Assembly (NCBI GenBank): GCA_015060165.1
Contig: SUZC01000004.1
Location: 62,001 to 126,000, forward strand
Direction of reading: 5' to 3'
DNA length: 64,000 nucleotides
Source: Rikenellaceae bacterium
GTDB taxonomy: Bacteria > Bacteroidota > Bacteroidia > Bacteroidales > Rikenellaceae
A program made the position numbers and the translations under genes. This document shows, piece by piece, positions 30,291-40,753 of the stretch. Under the pieces are notes generated by a model that saw only the letters and a list, made by a program, of their open reading frames with translations, was not told the origin of the DNA and searched no databases. The stretch's first letter is position 1. Every line of letters starts with the position of its first letter.

Positions 30291-32075
30291 TTATTTTGTT
30301 GAGTATAAAAAGTTAAATCGTCCAATTGGAGCGGCATCACCATTAAGGTAGAATTCATATACATCGCCTTCTCGCTGCATATTATCGACCCACTTAAACT
30401 CAAATTCGACCGCATCGCCACGTATCAAGCCAAGTGATTTGCGAGGAATAACCAACTCCAATGAGTTGCCATCAACTCTATACTCAACATCCGCAACTTT
30501 ACTCCAGTTCCACCCATTGTCACTACGCAATAGGGTAGCTTTTCCATTGGCGGAATGGTCTGAAATCATATAATCATAACCTTCCCAACCAGTTTGCCTT
30601 TTGCGATCGATATCGATAAAAAGATTGAGCCATGATTTGCTGCAAGGCTGAGTAATCGACTCAGCACAAGCAACATAAAAATAGAGATTCCGGCTATCGC
30701 GTGCCACCTTTGCCGACACTATATCGTTTCGGCCAGTCGTATTGGTATAGACATATTTACCCCAGCCTTTGCTATTACGATGTATCGTATTGCCGCGCGT
30801 AGCTCGGTATTCTGGTTTTACATCCTGCCAATCAGAAAAAAGGCCATCGATTTTTATCTTCTTTACAGCTGAAGCAGACTCTTGAGGTGGCATACCTTTG
30901 AATCTACGGATACCTTCTACCATCTGATAATAGTAGTTATCACCATGACCACCACGCATAGGCTCAATATCGCGACTATGCTCTTGATCGAATTGGTCGG
31001 GAAAGGCATTCGGTTGATTCTGCCACACTTCAAAGCGGCCCATAATCCACTCGTTCCAACCAGTAATGAATATCAGTTCGGGATCAAGCTCCAAAGCTCG
31101 CTGCCACTGCTCCGCAAAATTGAGTCCTCGGCCGACATCCTCGGCCGAATAGTCGTGACCATTTTTATCGGTATAGCTTCGACCAAATGCCCCTTTGGTA
31201 TTCATAGCACTCAACCCCTGATGAGCAGTCCAATTCTGTGAAACACCGACTGTTGCCTGTTCGTAACTTCCATCGGGATTCTTTGCGAATCCGTGCTGCG
31301 GATAGATCTCGAGCCACCCCCAGTGGTCGTTACGTGTGGGGCCTACATTATACACTGGTTGTCCCGGGCGGAAAGTGAAATAGTTACGAATTTCACGATG
31401 CAGGCGAGTTTTGGCCTCATCACCTTCGACATCAGCCAACATCTCTGGATAGGCCATAATCAACGGTTTACCCTTCCACCTAAAAAACAGATCATCATAT
31501 TTGCCAGGTTTGTACAGATCCTCATAGATACTTATGATAGCATCACGGCTACCATCGGTTGGACCAAAAGCCAACATAAACGCGATCTGCGGGGTATTTA
31601 CGCCATCGCGTCGCGCCTCAGCAAAGACCTCGCACAGAGCTGTATAAGATTCACGCCAAGTAAATGAGCCATTGGTGCAATCGAACATTATCATATCAAC
31701 TCCTGCATCGGCCAACATCTCTGCGTGCTTGCGCAAAACCCAGCGATCGGTATCGCGATAGAAACCAAACAACGGCTCACCCCAAAAGTTTGTATGAATG
31801 GCTTTATTCCAAGCAGGATGGTTAAAATCGTAAGCAGCATCAGGATGTTTTTCAATCACTTTCGAGGGAATACACACATCGAGATATGAGAAATTCGTGT
31901 GCCATGTCCAATAAAACAATCCGACAAACTTCCCTTTACGGGGAGCTCCTACATCTTCAAAGTCAGGCAGGCTACGATTTAATGCATCTGTTGCAGGTAA
32001 ACCATTGCCAAAATTCTGGGCCGATAGGGTGGCAAATGATAATATTGAAAATAGCAATAATCCGAGTCTTTTCAT
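30291..32075 (-). CDS. Secreted GH71/99-like glycosidase-type protein with C-terminal CBM9-like domain
   Basis: Signal peptide MKRLGLLLFSILSFATLSAQ; 'KFVGLFYWTWHTNF', 'DMIMFDCTNGSFTW', 'ELIFITGWNEWIMGRF'; C-terminal 'IDGLFSDWQDVKPEYRAT...LNLFIDIDRKRQTGWEGYDYMI' resembles CBM9-type folds. Confidence 0.65.
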   Translation of the reverse strand: MKRLGLLLFSILSFATLSAQNFGNGLPATDALNRSLPDFEDVGAPRKGKFVGLFYWTWHTNFSYLDVCIPSKVIEKHPDAAYDFNHPAWNKAIHTNFWGEPLFGFYRDTDRWVLRKHAEMLADAGVDMIMFDCTNGSFTWRESYTALCEVFAEARRDGVNTPQIAFMLAFGPTDGSRDAIISIYEDLYKPGKYDDLFFRWKGKPLIMAYPEMLADVEGDEAKTRLHREIRNYFTFRPGQPVYNVGPTRNDHWGWLEIYPQHGFAKNPDGSYEQATVGVSQNWTAHQGLSAMNTKGAFGRSYTDKNGHDYSAEDVGRGLNFAEQWQRALELDPELIFITGWNEWIMGRFEVWQNQPNAFPDQFDQEHSRDIEPMRGGHGDNYYYQMVEGIRRFKGMPPQESASAVKKIKIDGLFSDWQDVKPEYRATRGNTIHRNSKGWGKYVYTNTTGRNDIVSAKVARDSRNLYFYVACAESITQPCSKSWLNLFIDIDRKRQTGWEGYDYMISDHSANGKATLLRSDNGWNWSKVADVEYRVDGNSLELVIPRKSLGLIRGDAVEFEFKWVDNMQREGDVYEFYLNGDAAPIGRFNFLYSTK

Positions 32076-32196
32076 ACGAAAATTATTTAATGCAAAACAA
32101 ATATAAACAAAATCGAGCACAAAACATTTTTTTATCTCCAAAAATAACGTTGTAGTTTTTTCACCATCAGAACAAAGAATATTATAGCGATTAAAA

Positions 32197-32227
32197 TTGT
32201 CAGATAGGCCTTTTTTTATTATCTTTG
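32197..32227 (+). promoter_or_regulatory. Bacteroidota-type promoter for the MurNAc operon
   Basis: TTG (32197-32199), 20-nt spacer, TATCTTTG (32220-32227). Confidence 0.7.
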
Positions 32228-32250
32228 ACAAATATTAACCTAATAATATT

Positions 32251-33756
32251 ATGACACCGGCAATAGTTTTAATTACCGTAGCCTCATATTTGGCTATTTT
32301 ATTCTATGTCGCTTGGCGCACATCGCGTAAAAGCGACAACTCTTCATTCTTTACGGGAGGACGCAGCACCTCATGGGTATTGGCCGCAATGGCAATGGTT
32401 GGAGCTGCAATTTCGGGCGTAACATTCATTTCGGTTCCGGGATGGGTGGCTCAAAGCGGATTCTCGTATATGCAGATGGTAATGGGATTTATCGTAGGTA
32501 ACTGCACAGTTGCTTTTTTGCTTATCCCGCTATTCTACAAACTCAATGTTATCTCGCTTTACCAGTATTTGGAAGATCGCTTTGGTGGTAGTTCATACGC
32601 AACAGGAGCTTGGTTCTTCTTCATTTCAAAGATAACTGGTGCTGCACTTCGTGCATTCCTTATATGCGCTGTTTTACAGACCTTGGTTTTCGATGCTTAT
32701 AATATTCCGTTTGTATTCAACGTGGTTATTATGATGGCTCTGGTATGGCTATACACCCGCACCGGAGGAGTTAGCTCGGTTATCGGAACTGACGTATTGA
32801 AGACTACATGCTTGGTTGGTAGTGTAGTATTGTGTATCGTATTTATGATGCGCGAGTTAGGATTGGGTATGGGCGAGGCTATCAGCCAGGTTGCCAACCA
32901 CGACTACTCTCAGATTTTCTTCCTCGATGACACTGCTGACACGCGTTTCTTCTGGAAACAATTCCTGGCCGGAGTATTTATCTCAATCGCTACTACAGGT
33001 CTCGATCAGGATATGATGCAGCGTACGCTTTCGTGCAAGAGTCCACGCGATTCACAGAAAAATCTTGTTATATCGGTATTCATGCAGGCCGCTGTGATAT
33101 TCCTATTCCTATTCCTCGGAGTATTGTTCTACATCTATTTGGCAGGTAAGGGTATTACTCCAGCAGCTGAGGGATTCTATCCAATGAGCGATGCAGCCGG
33201 TACACCTCTGATTGCCGAGAGCGATGAAGTATTCTCTTACATTGCAACAAAGAGCGGTTTGCCTCTTATCGTAGGTATTTTGTTTGTATTGGGTCTTATT
33301 TCATCGACCTACTCGGCCGCAGGCTCTGCAATGACAGCTCTTACCACATCGTTCACTGTTGATATTATGCACGGCACAAAGCGTTACGATGAACAGCGCC
33401 TTACAGTTATCCGCAAGCGTATCCATATCGGAATGGCCATCGCGATGGGTGTGTTTATCCTTATCTTCAATGCCTGCAAAAATACAAGCTTGATTGACAT
33501 GGTATACACATTGGCAAGTTATACTTATGGTCCATTGTTGGGTATGTTTGCTTTCGGTATCTTCTCGAAGTGCCGCCCAGCCGATAAGTATGTACCTATC
33601 GCAGCTATCGCTGGCGTTGTACTGAGTTTGATTCTTCAGCTTAACTCTGAGCGTTGGTTTGGCGGTTACAAGTTCAGCTATGAAATTCTATTATTCAATG
33701 CCTCATTCACAGCAATTGGCATGTGGCTATTGTCTTTAAAAAACTCTAAAAAATAA
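32251..33756 (+). CDS. Sodium:solute symporter, candidate MurNAc transporter (MurT-like)
   Basis: SSS family: 'FFTGGRSTSWVLAAMAMVGAAISGVTFISVPGWVAQSGFSYMQMVMGFIVGNC'; operonic with a BadF-type kinase and murQ. Confidence 0.88.
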   Translation: MTPAIVLITVASYLAILFYVAWRTSRKSDNSSFFTGGRSTSWVLAAMAMVGAAISGVTFISVPGWVAQSGFSYMQMVMGFIVGNCTVAFLLIPLFYKLNVISLYQYLEDRFGGSSYATGAWFFFISKITGAALRAFLICAVLQTLVFDAYNIPFVFNVVIMMALVWLYTRTGGVSSVIGTDVLKTTCLVGSVVLCIVFMMRELGLGMGEAISQVANHDYSQIFFLDDTADTRFFWKQFLAGVFISIATTGLDQDMMQRTLSCKSPRDSQKNLVISVFMQAAVIFLFLFLGVLFYIYLAGKGITPAAEGFYPMSDAAGTPLIAESDEVFSYIATKSGLPLIVGILFVLGLISSTYSAAGSAMTALTTSFTVDIMHGTKRYDEQRLTVIRKRIHIGMAIAMGVFILIFNACKNTSLIDMVYTLASYTYGPLLGMFAFGIFSKCRPADKYVPIAAIAGVVLSLILQLNSERWFGGYKFSYEILLFNASFTAIGMWLLSLKNSKK

Positions 33757-34619
33757 TGATACTTACAGCAGATTCAGGCTCAACCAAATGCCACTGGGCA
33801 TTGGCTGAAAAGGGAGAAACTGTCACCGAGCAGAGTATAAAACTCGTACAAAGTCGCGGCATTAACCCTGCAACGTGCTCTCGTGAACAGATGATTGAAA
33901 TCATCACCGAAGAACTTTTGCCCAATATTGACGCAGAAGCAGTTGAGAGTGTATATTTCTATGGTGCAGGTTGTATTGCCAATGCACCCGCAACGCTTGG
34001 GCTGAAAGATGTACTCGCATCGATCTTCCCAAATGCAAAGGAGGTATTGGTAGCAACTGATATGCTGGGTGCAGCTCACGCTTTGTGTGGACATGACAAG
34101 GGAATTGTGTGCATTTTGGGCACAGGCTCAAATTCAGCTCAATACGACGGCGAGAAGATGACAAAAAACGTCCCGCCTCTTGGATACATCCTAGGTGACG
34201 AAGGTGGTGGCACCAACATTGGCCGTACGTTCGTAAGCGATGCATTGAAGGGTGTGATGAACAAAGAGATTGTTGACATGTTCTATGCAGAGTGCAATAC
34301 TTCGTATCCTGAAATTATCGAAAACGTTTATCGCAAACCCAACGCTAATCGATACTTAGCCTCGTTTGTACCATTCGTTGCGGCTCACCGAGATATTCCC
34401 GAGGTTCGTAAATGTATCGACACGGCGTTTAACAATTTCATTGAGCGAAACTTGCTGCAATACCCAGGTGTAGAATCGACAGAGATTAACTTCGTCGGAA
34501 GTGTCGCATTTGTATTTGAGAAAGAGCTCACTGAAGCATTGGAACGTCACTCGCTTAAATTGGGTAAGATCATGCGTTCACCCATCACAGGAATGGTAAA
34601 TTATCACACATTAGCATAA
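33756..34619 (+). CDS. BadF/BadG-type amino-sugar kinase, candidate MurNAc kinase (MurK-like)
   Basis: 'ILTADSGSTKCHWAL', 'GIVCILGTGSNSAQYDGEKM', 'PLGYILGDEGGGTNIGRTF'. Confidence 0.88.
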   Translation: MILTADSGSTKCHWALAEKGETVTEQSIKLVQSRGINPATCSREQMIEIITEELLPNIDAEAVESVYFYGAGCIANAPATLGLKDVLASIFPNAKEVLVATDMLGAAHALCGHDKGIVCILGTGSNSAQYDGEKMTKNVPPLGYILGDEGGGTNIGRTFVSDALKGVMNKEIVDMFYAECNTSYPEIIENVYRKPNANRYLASFVPFVAAHRDIPEVRKCIDTAFNNFIERNLLQYPGVESTEINFVGSVAFVFEKELTEALERHSLKLGKIMRSPITGMVNYHTLA

Positions 34620-34628
34620 CACAAAACT

Positions 34629-35444
34629 ATGGCATTCGAAAAAATTACCGAGAAATCGTCATTGTACGATAATCTGGACGAAATGAGTCCATCGGAAATT
34701 GTAAAATGTATGAATCAAGAGGACCGCAAAGCTGCCGAAGCGGTAGGTAATGCGCTACCTCAAATCAGCGAACTTGTAGAGCGATTGGTTCCTCGCATGA
34801 AAGAGGGTGGTAGATTATTCTATATCGGAGCCGGCACAAGCGGCCGCTTGGGTGTATTGGACGCATCGGAGATTCCTCCCACGTTTGGTATGCCCGCTAC
34901 AACAGTAATTGGCCTTATCGCCGGTGGAGACCACGCATTACGCAATCCGGTAGAGGGTGCCGAGGACGATACAGAGCAGGGCTGGAAAGATTTGTTAGCA
35001 CACAACATCAACGACAAGGATACCCTTGTAGGAATTGCAGCATCGGGTACAACTCCATACGTTATCGGAGCATTGCGTGAGGCACGCAAAAATGGAGTGC
35101 TGACAGCATCTATCGCCTGCAATCCATCGTCACCAATGGCTCAAGAGGCTGAGATAGCCATTGAGATTATTGTAGGTCCAGAGTTTGTAACTGGTAGTTC
35201 TCGAATGAAAGCCGGCACAGCGCAGAAGATGACACTCAATATGATTAGTACGGCTGCAATGATTGGCTTGGGTAGAGTGAAGGGTAATCGAATGATTAAT
35301 ATGCAGCTCTCAAATGCCAAATTGGTAGACCGAGGTACGCGAATGATTGTGGATTCATTGGGTATTCCTTATGACCAAGCACAGCAGCTTTTGCTCTTGC
35401 ACGGCTCGGTTGCAGAGGTTATGAAGAAGTTCCAAAAAGAGTAA
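34629..35444 (+). CDS. murQ: N-acetylmuramic acid 6-phosphate etherase
   Basis: 'GGRLFYIGAGTSGRLGVLDASEIPPTFG', 'EFVTGSSRMKAGTAQKMTLNMIST'. Confidence 0.97.
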   Translation: MAFEKITEKSSLYDNLDEMSPSEIVKCMNQEDRKAAEAVGNALPQISELVERLVPRMKEGGRLFYIGAGTSGRLGVLDASEIPPTFGMPATTVIGLIAGGDHALRNPVEGAEDDTEQGWKDLLAHNINDKDTLVGIAASGTTPYVIGALREARKNGVLTASIACNPSSPMAQEAEIAIEIIVGPEFVTGSSRMKAGTAQKMTLNMISTAAMIGLGRVKGNRMINMQLSNAKLVDRGTRMIVDSLGIPYDQAQQLLLLHGSVAEVMKKFQKE

Positions 35445-35468
35445 TAATCTGTACTAAACAACCAATTT

Positions 35469-35504
35469 ATATAGCCCGTATAACAAATGTTATATGGGCT
35501 ATAT
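35469..35504 (+). terminator. Strong intrinsic terminator after murQ
   Basis: 16-bp stem ATATAGCCCGTATAAC-AAAT-GTTATATGGGCTATAT (one G-U) followed by TTTT. Confidence 0.85.
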
Positions 35505-35505
35505 T

Positions 35506-35536
35506 TTTGGCTATTTCATATTTATTCGTATATTTG
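35506..35536 (+). promoter_or_regulatory. Bacteroidota-type promoter for the beta-helix protein gene
   Basis: TTTG (35506-35509), 19-nt spacer, TATATTTG (35529-35536). Confidence 0.7.
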
Positions 35537-35562
35537 TATGAGATATATCACGACACTTATAT

Positions 35563-36630
35563 ATGAAACTACGAAATATTATAATCACTCTGCAAGCCGC
35601 GATGTTGTCACTATCGGCCTTTGCGCTCAACGCACCAAAAGACAATGGGTATGTGATAGTTACAAAATATATCAAGGCTAATTCAGGCAAGGATGTAAGC
35701 GATGCAATACAGAAAATAATCGACGATAATCCCAATCGTACGATATACTTCCCAGATGGCGAGTACATTATCTCAAAGCCAATCGTAACCCCTGCAGAAC
35801 CAACAAAAAGTGTAGCATTGGAGTTATCGAATTATGCGATAATCAGAGCTGCAGAGGGGTGGTCGCACAACGATGCAATGATACGTTTGGGAGGAAAAGA
35901 TGCTGCAAATAATATTGGCGTTGCCGGAAGTAATTACTACCTCGATGGAGGCATTATTGATGGTAGAGGTACAGCAAAGGGAGTTTCGATTGACGGAGGT
36001 CGCGAAACGGTCATACGAAACACATCAATCAAGAATGTTGAGGTTGGAATCCACGTTAAGCACGGTGCAAATAGCGGTTCATCGGATTGCGATATATCAG
36101 GAGTAAATATCGTTGGTAACAACTCTTCGACATCTATAGGGCTCTTGGTAGAAGGTTATGATAACACCTTCACAAATATGCGTATAGCCGCTGTAAATAC
36201 AGGTGTAGTACTGCGTTCACAGGCCAATATGTTAAGAAACATACACCCATTATACTATGGCGGTAAAAACGGATACGACCAAAACAGTTGTGGATTCCGC
36301 GATGAGGCAGGATGCAACTGGTATGACTTCTGTTATAGTGACGAATTTGCAACCGCATTTTACACGTCGAAAGATGCTGCAAGTCAATACAATAACTGTT
36401 TTGCATATTGGTATTCAAAACGAGGCACAAAACACACTGTTTTCAAAGCTGAGGGTAAGTTCAAATCTTTTGTATCAAATAGCCGCACTGGATTACGCAC
36501 AAGCAATGCGGTAAAAGAGAACAAGATTTTAGAGGTCGGAGAAGATGGAGGTGATGGACGATTTGTCAACCTGTACATCGACAACAAAGAGATACTGACA
36601 GATAACACATACGAAAAATACCTGAAATAA
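35563..36630 (+). CDS. Secreted right-handed beta-helix / pectate-lyase-3-like protein
   Basis: Signal peptide; 'VSDAIQKIIDDNPNRTIYFPDGEYIISKPI' and 'YYLDGGIIDGRGTAKGVSIDGG'. Confidence 0.8.
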   Translation: MKLRNIIITLQAAMLSLSAFALNAPKDNGYVIVTKYIKANSGKDVSDAIQKIIDDNPNRTIYFPDGEYIISKPIVTPAEPTKSVALELSNYAIIRAAEGWSHNDAMIRLGGKDAANNIGVAGSNYYLDGGIIDGRGTAKGVSIDGGRETVIRNTSIKNVEVGIHVKHGANSGSSDCDISGVNIVGNNSSTSIGLLVEGYDNTFTNMRIAAVNTGVVLRSQANMLRNIHPLYYGGKNGYDQNSCGFRDEAGCNWYDFCYSDEFATAFYTSKDAASQYNNCFAYWYSKRGTKHTVFKAEGKFKSFVSNSRTGLRTSNAVKENKILEVGEDGGDGRFVNLYIDNKEILTDNTYEKYLK

Positions 36631-37391
36631 TGCGTTACTTCATATATCTTTCATACGATGGGGCAGCATATTGCGGTTGGCAACGTCAGCCCGATGCTCC
36701 GTCTGTACAGCAAACACTGGAGAAGGCTCTATCCACCTTGTTGCGAGAAGATATTTTAACCGTTGGTGCAGGTCGCACCGATACAGGAGTTAACGCATCG
36801 TATTACGTTGCCCACTTCGATTGCGAGCATACAATTGAGGATTGCGAGAAATTGTGCTACAAGCTCAATCTGGTTCTGCCACAAGATATAGCAGTAAGCA
36901 GAGTTCGCCAGGTAAGGAGCGATGTCCACGCACGATTTGACGCCCAACAAAGAGAGTACACATACGTAATCTCGCAACACAAAAACCCATTCCGACGTTT
37001 CTCGGCATGGCAATATTATGTAGCGTTGGATTTTGACAAGATGAATGAGGCCGCAGCAAAGTTGCTCGAATATGATGATTTCACATCTTTTGCCAAACTC
37101 AACTCCAACAACAAGACAAATATCTGCCATATTAATCGGGCTGAATGGTTTCGAGATGAAAAAGATGAATCGGTAATAATATTTAAAATTAGGGCTGACA
37201 GATTCCTGCGCAATATGATTCGAGCCATCGTAGGGACTTTGGTTGATGTTGGCCGAGGTCGTTATTCAGTAGAGGAGTTTGAACAAATTATACTAAGCAA
37301 AGACCTCTCTCGATCGAGTGCAGGAGCCCCAGCGCAAGGGTTGTTTTTGAGCGATGTGGTCTATGAGGACAACATATTTGTAGAAGATTAA
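36630..37391 (+). CDS. truA: tRNA pseudouridine(38-40) synthase
   Basis: 'SYDGAAYCGWQRQPDAPSVQQTLEKAL', 'GAGRTDTGVNASYYVAHFD', 'RFLRNMIRAIVGTLVDVG'. Confidence 0.96.
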   Translation: MRYFIYLSYDGAAYCGWQRQPDAPSVQQTLEKALSTLLREDILTVGAGRTDTGVNASYYVAHFDCEHTIEDCEKLCYKLNLVLPQDIAVSRVRQVRSDVHARFDAQQREYTYVISQHKNPFRRFSAWQYYVALDFDKMNEAAAKLLEYDDFTSFAKLNSNNKTNICHINRAEWFRDEKDESVIIFKIRADRFLRNMIRAIVGTLVDVGRGRYSVEEFEQIILSKDLSRSSAGAPAQGLFLSDVVYEDNIFVED

Positions 37392-37422
37392 AACTATTGT
37401 TAAACTTAAATAAATTTATACT

Positions 37423-37608
37423 ATGGGAACAATTATTTGGTTAGTAGGTGTTATTTGCTCTATTTGGTGCGTTATTGACATTTTCAAGAAGCCTATCGGT
37501 TTGGTCGGAAAGTTGCTCACAGCGATTATTGTATTGACAACAAGCTGGGTTGGTTTTTTGCTCTATTACTTCTGGGCACGCCACCACCTCGCATCTTGGT
37601 TTAAGTAA
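37423..37608 (+). CDS. Small membrane protein, possible PLDc_N-like
   Basis: 61 aa, two TM segments: MGTIIWLVGVICSIWCVIDIFKKPIGLVGKLLTAIIVLTTSWVGFLLYYFWARHHLASWFK. Confidence 0.65.
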   Translation: MGTIIWLVGVICSIWCVIDIFKKPIGLVGKLLTAIIVLTTSWVGFLLYYFWARHHLASWFK

Positions 37609-37627
37609 AAGAACCATAAATAACACA

Positions 37628-37660
37628 AATACGGGTTGGTCGCAATGACCAACCCGTATT
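37628..37660. terminator. Bidirectional terminator
   Basis: 14-bp perfect stem AATACGGGTTGGTC-gcaat-GACCAACCCGTATT between convergent genes. Confidence 0.85.
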
Positions 37661-37680
37661 CTTTATATAGGTGAGATTTA

Positions 37681-39069
37681 CTACAAATGAATCGCCGCAC
37701 CCATTGCAGCCTCCGATGCCTCCATCAACCCCTCGTGCATAGTGGGGTGAGAGTGAATTGTCTTGGCAATAGCATGAGCCTTAACACCCAAACGTTTTGC
37801 AAGAGTAGGCTCACCCAACATCTCTGTTACGTTTGCACCCACAAGATGTGCTCCGATAAGTTTCTCGTCGGCATCAAAGATAAGCTTCACAAAACCATCC
37901 CTATCGCCTGCGGCAGTTGCCTTACCCGATGCTGTAAATGGGAAACGACCCACTTTATACTCAATACCAGCCTTCTGGGCCTGCTGCTCGGTCATACCTA
38001 CTGATGCAACCTCAGGAGAAGTAAAGATACAAGATGGGATAGTTGAGTAATCAACCGCCTCGGGATTAAGACCGCAGATATACTCTACACAATGCAAAGC
38101 CTCGGCAGAAGCAACGTGTGCCAACGCAGGAGTAGCAATGATATCACCAATTGCATATACGCCAGCCACCGATGTCTGATAATGCTCATCGACCTTAATC
38201 TTATCACGCTCAACCTCAACACCAACCTCTTCGAGGCCGATATTTTCAATATTAGACTTAATACCCACAGCCGAAAGAACAATCTCAGCCGTAAGGGTCT
38301 CTGCACCTTTCTTACCCTCAATCTCGACATTACACATACCATCCTCACCAACAGTTACGCTCTTCACGTTAGTCGACGTAAGAACCGTTGCACGCATCTT
38401 GCGGAACGAACGCTCCATAGTTTTTGCAACCTCCTCGTCCTCCAATGGCATCATCTGAGGCATATACTCAATAACAGTAACCTTCACACCCAGAGATGCA
38501 TACAAACAAGCAAACTCGCTACCTATTGCACCTGAGCCTACGACAATCATTGATGCCGGCAACTTTGGCAATACAAGAGCCTCCTTTGAGGTAATAACGT
38601 GCTGACCATCTACGGGCATAAACGGCATCTGGCGTGGACGTGCACCTGTTGCCAAGATAATTGCATCAGCCTCATACGTATTACCGTCAACATCAACCTT
38701 GCCATCACCAGCCAAACGACCAAAGCCATTGATTACATCGATATTGTTCTTCTTCATAAGGAAAGCTACACCCTTGCTCATTGTCTCTGCCACTGTACGC
38801 GAACGAGCCACAATCTTCTCGAAATCGGGCTTCACCTCACCCTCAACAGCAACACCATAATGAGCTGCATTCTTGCAATATGAGAATACCTGCGCACTCT
38901 TCAACAAAGCTTTTGTGGGAATACATCCCCAATTTAGGCACACACCTCCCAATTCAGCCTTCTCGACGATAGCTACTTTCTTGCCGAGCTGCGCAGCACG
39001 AATGGCAGCAACATATCCGCCAGGACCGCTACCTATTACTATAATATCGTATTTCATTTTACACTTCAA
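37681..39069 (-). CDS. lpdA: Dihydrolipoyl dehydrogenase
   Basis: 'IVIGSGPGGYVAAIRAAQLGKKVAIVEKAELGGVCLNWGCIPTKALLKSA', 'HSHPTMHEGLMEA'. Confidence 0.96.
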   Translation of the reverse strand: MKCKMKYDIIVIGSGPGGYVAAIRAAQLGKKVAIVEKAELGGVCLNWGCIPTKALLKSAQVFSYCKNAAHYGVAVEGEVKPDFEKIVARSRTVAETMSKGVAFLMKKNNIDVINGFGRLAGDGKVDVDGNTYEADAIILATGARPRQMPFMPVDGQHVITSKEALVLPKLPASMIVVGSGAIGSEFACLYASLGVKVTVIEYMPQMMPLEDEEVAKTMERSFRKMRATVLTSTNVKSVTVGEDGMCNVEIEGKKGAETLTAEIVLSAVGIKSNIENIGLEEVGVEVERDKIKVDEHYQTSVAGVYAIGDIIATPALAHVASAEALHCVEYICGLNPEAVDYSTIPSCIFTSPEVASVGMTEQQAQKAGIEYKVGRFPFTASGKATAAGDRDGFVKLIFDADEKLIGAHLVGANVTEMLGEPTLAKRLGVKAHAIAKTIHSHPTMHEGLMEASEAAMGAAIHL

Positions 39070-39082
39070 TTAATCGTTATAA

Positions 39083-40753
39083 CTATTTAATTACTTGTAA
39101 AATATCACCATTATCCTTAGCCACGGCACGCTTCCACTTCTCGTTATATCCAGGGAACTGAATCTTACCAGGAATCTGCTTGCCATTGCCATTGTCAACA
39201 AAGTGAGTGTGATCGCCACCAGCGCCTATAACATACTTCAACACATCAGCGTGCTCACTCTTGACATTACCATCAACATATTTGATAAGCAAATATTTAT
39301 CCAAACGACTCCAATTTGAAAACATCTCTTGAGCCATATTGTTGCTAAACTGTGTGAGATACTTCTTCTGAGCCTTTGCAGAGAGAGTAGCCGCCTTATT
39401 GTCGATACCCTTAACAGCCTCCAACATTGAGTTCTCCCAAAAATCCACCACCTTGCGGATATCAGCTGAAATCATATCATAACGCAAATATGCAAAGTTG
39501 GTTACACGATTGAACAACCAGAAAGCAGAAGATGCTGTATAGTCGAGCATCGAGCCATTATCCTCAGCCAAACACTCTGGAGCCTCCTGTGTATTACAAT
39601 AAATAGGAGTAAGACACGATGTGGCAGCATCATCAACACCAAACCACAAGATACCGGTCTTACCGGGACGTGCCTGACCTACCAACCAGAAACCTGTCTG
39701 CTGAGTAGCTGTTGCACGCTCATTAGTATAAGACTTTCCGTCAACCGCGAAAGTCATTGGACGCCAACGATAGGGCAGAGCGTGACCTCCTGCACCCAAA
39801 TCTTTGGTCATATCCATCGGAGTACCCTCATAATGATCGCGCATAGCATCGAACACCTGCTTGGGTGAAATTTTGGCATTAGGCTTTACCCACAAAGGCA
39901 TACGATTCTTTGGATTATGACCCATAGCATAATCGAGATACTTATCCATTCCATCGGCAAAAGTGCGGAAGAATGCCCACACGCGAGCCTCGCAGCCACG
40001 CATACCGCTGAAATCGAGCGGAGCATAGGTATCGCTAAATGAGAACTCCTCGTCGCTACCATTATAATATCCCATCTCGCGAGCGAATGAGATTACATCG
40101 GGAGCATACATACAATTTTCGGGATCGTTCTTTGGAAAAGTAGTAATACGGGCTTGGTTAGCATGAGCCGAGATGTATCCATCGGGAATACGGCGTGCCA
40201 CCCAAACAATACCCTTTTTACCAGGACCCTTTCCTATAAGTTCCATAATCCACGCCTCCTCGGTATCGGCAATCGAAAAACTCTCACCCTCAGAAGCATA
40301 GCCATATGTATTAGCCAATTCAACAATCGTTTTGATTGCCTCACGAGCAGTCTTGGCACGTTGCAAAGTGATGTATATAAGTGAGCCATAATCCATCACG
40401 CCCTCAGGGTTGTACAACTCATGACGGCCTCCATAGGTAGTTTCGGTAATAATAAGCGAGTGCTCGTTCATATTACTAACAGTCGAATATGTCTGTGCAA
40501 CCTGAGGAATCAGGCCCAACGACTTGCCTGTATCCCACTCTGTAACGGGAAGCATTGTGCCAGCCTTATACTTAGTGGCATTGTGCTTATAAAGGCATCC
40601 ATAGAGTTGGTGAGAGTCTGCAGCATATGTGACCAAAATAGATCCATCGGTCGACGCACCGCGGGTGATGATAAAATTGGTGCAAGCCAAAGCCTCAGAG
40701 CCTCCAAATAGGGTAGCTGTGGCAAGCATCAGCGAACAAAAGATTTTCTTCAT
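39083..40753 (-). CDS. C69 family dipeptidase
   Basis: 'ACTNFIITRGASTDGSILVTYAADSHQLYG', 'NEHSLIITETTYGGR' characteristic of peptidase C69. Confidence 0.92.
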   Translation of the reverse strand: MKKIFCSLMLATATLFGGSEALACTNFIITRGASTDGSILVTYAADSHQLYGCLYKHNATKYKAGTMLPVTEWDTGKSLGLIPQVAQTYSTVSNMNEHSLIITETTYGGRHELYNPEGVMDYGSLIYITLQRAKTAREAIKTIVELANTYGYASEGESFSIADTEEAWIMELIGKGPGKKGIVWVARRIPDGYISAHANQARITTFPKNDPENCMYAPDVISFAREMGYYNGSDEEFSFSDTYAPLDFSGMRGCEARVWAFFRTFADGMDKYLDYAMGHNPKNRMPLWVKPNAKISPKQVFDAMRDHYEGTPMDMTKDLGAGGHALPYRWRPMTFAVDGKSYTNERATATQQTGFWLVGQARPGKTGILWFGVDDAATSCLTPIYCNTQEAPECLAEDNGSMLDYTASSAFWLFNRVTNFAYLRYDMISADIRKVVDFWENSMLEAVKGIDNKAATLSAKAQKKYLTQFSNNMAQEMFSNWSRLDKYLLIKYVDGNVKSEHADVLKYVIGAGGDHTHFVDNGNGKQIPGKIQFPGYNEKWKRAVAKDNGDILQVIK

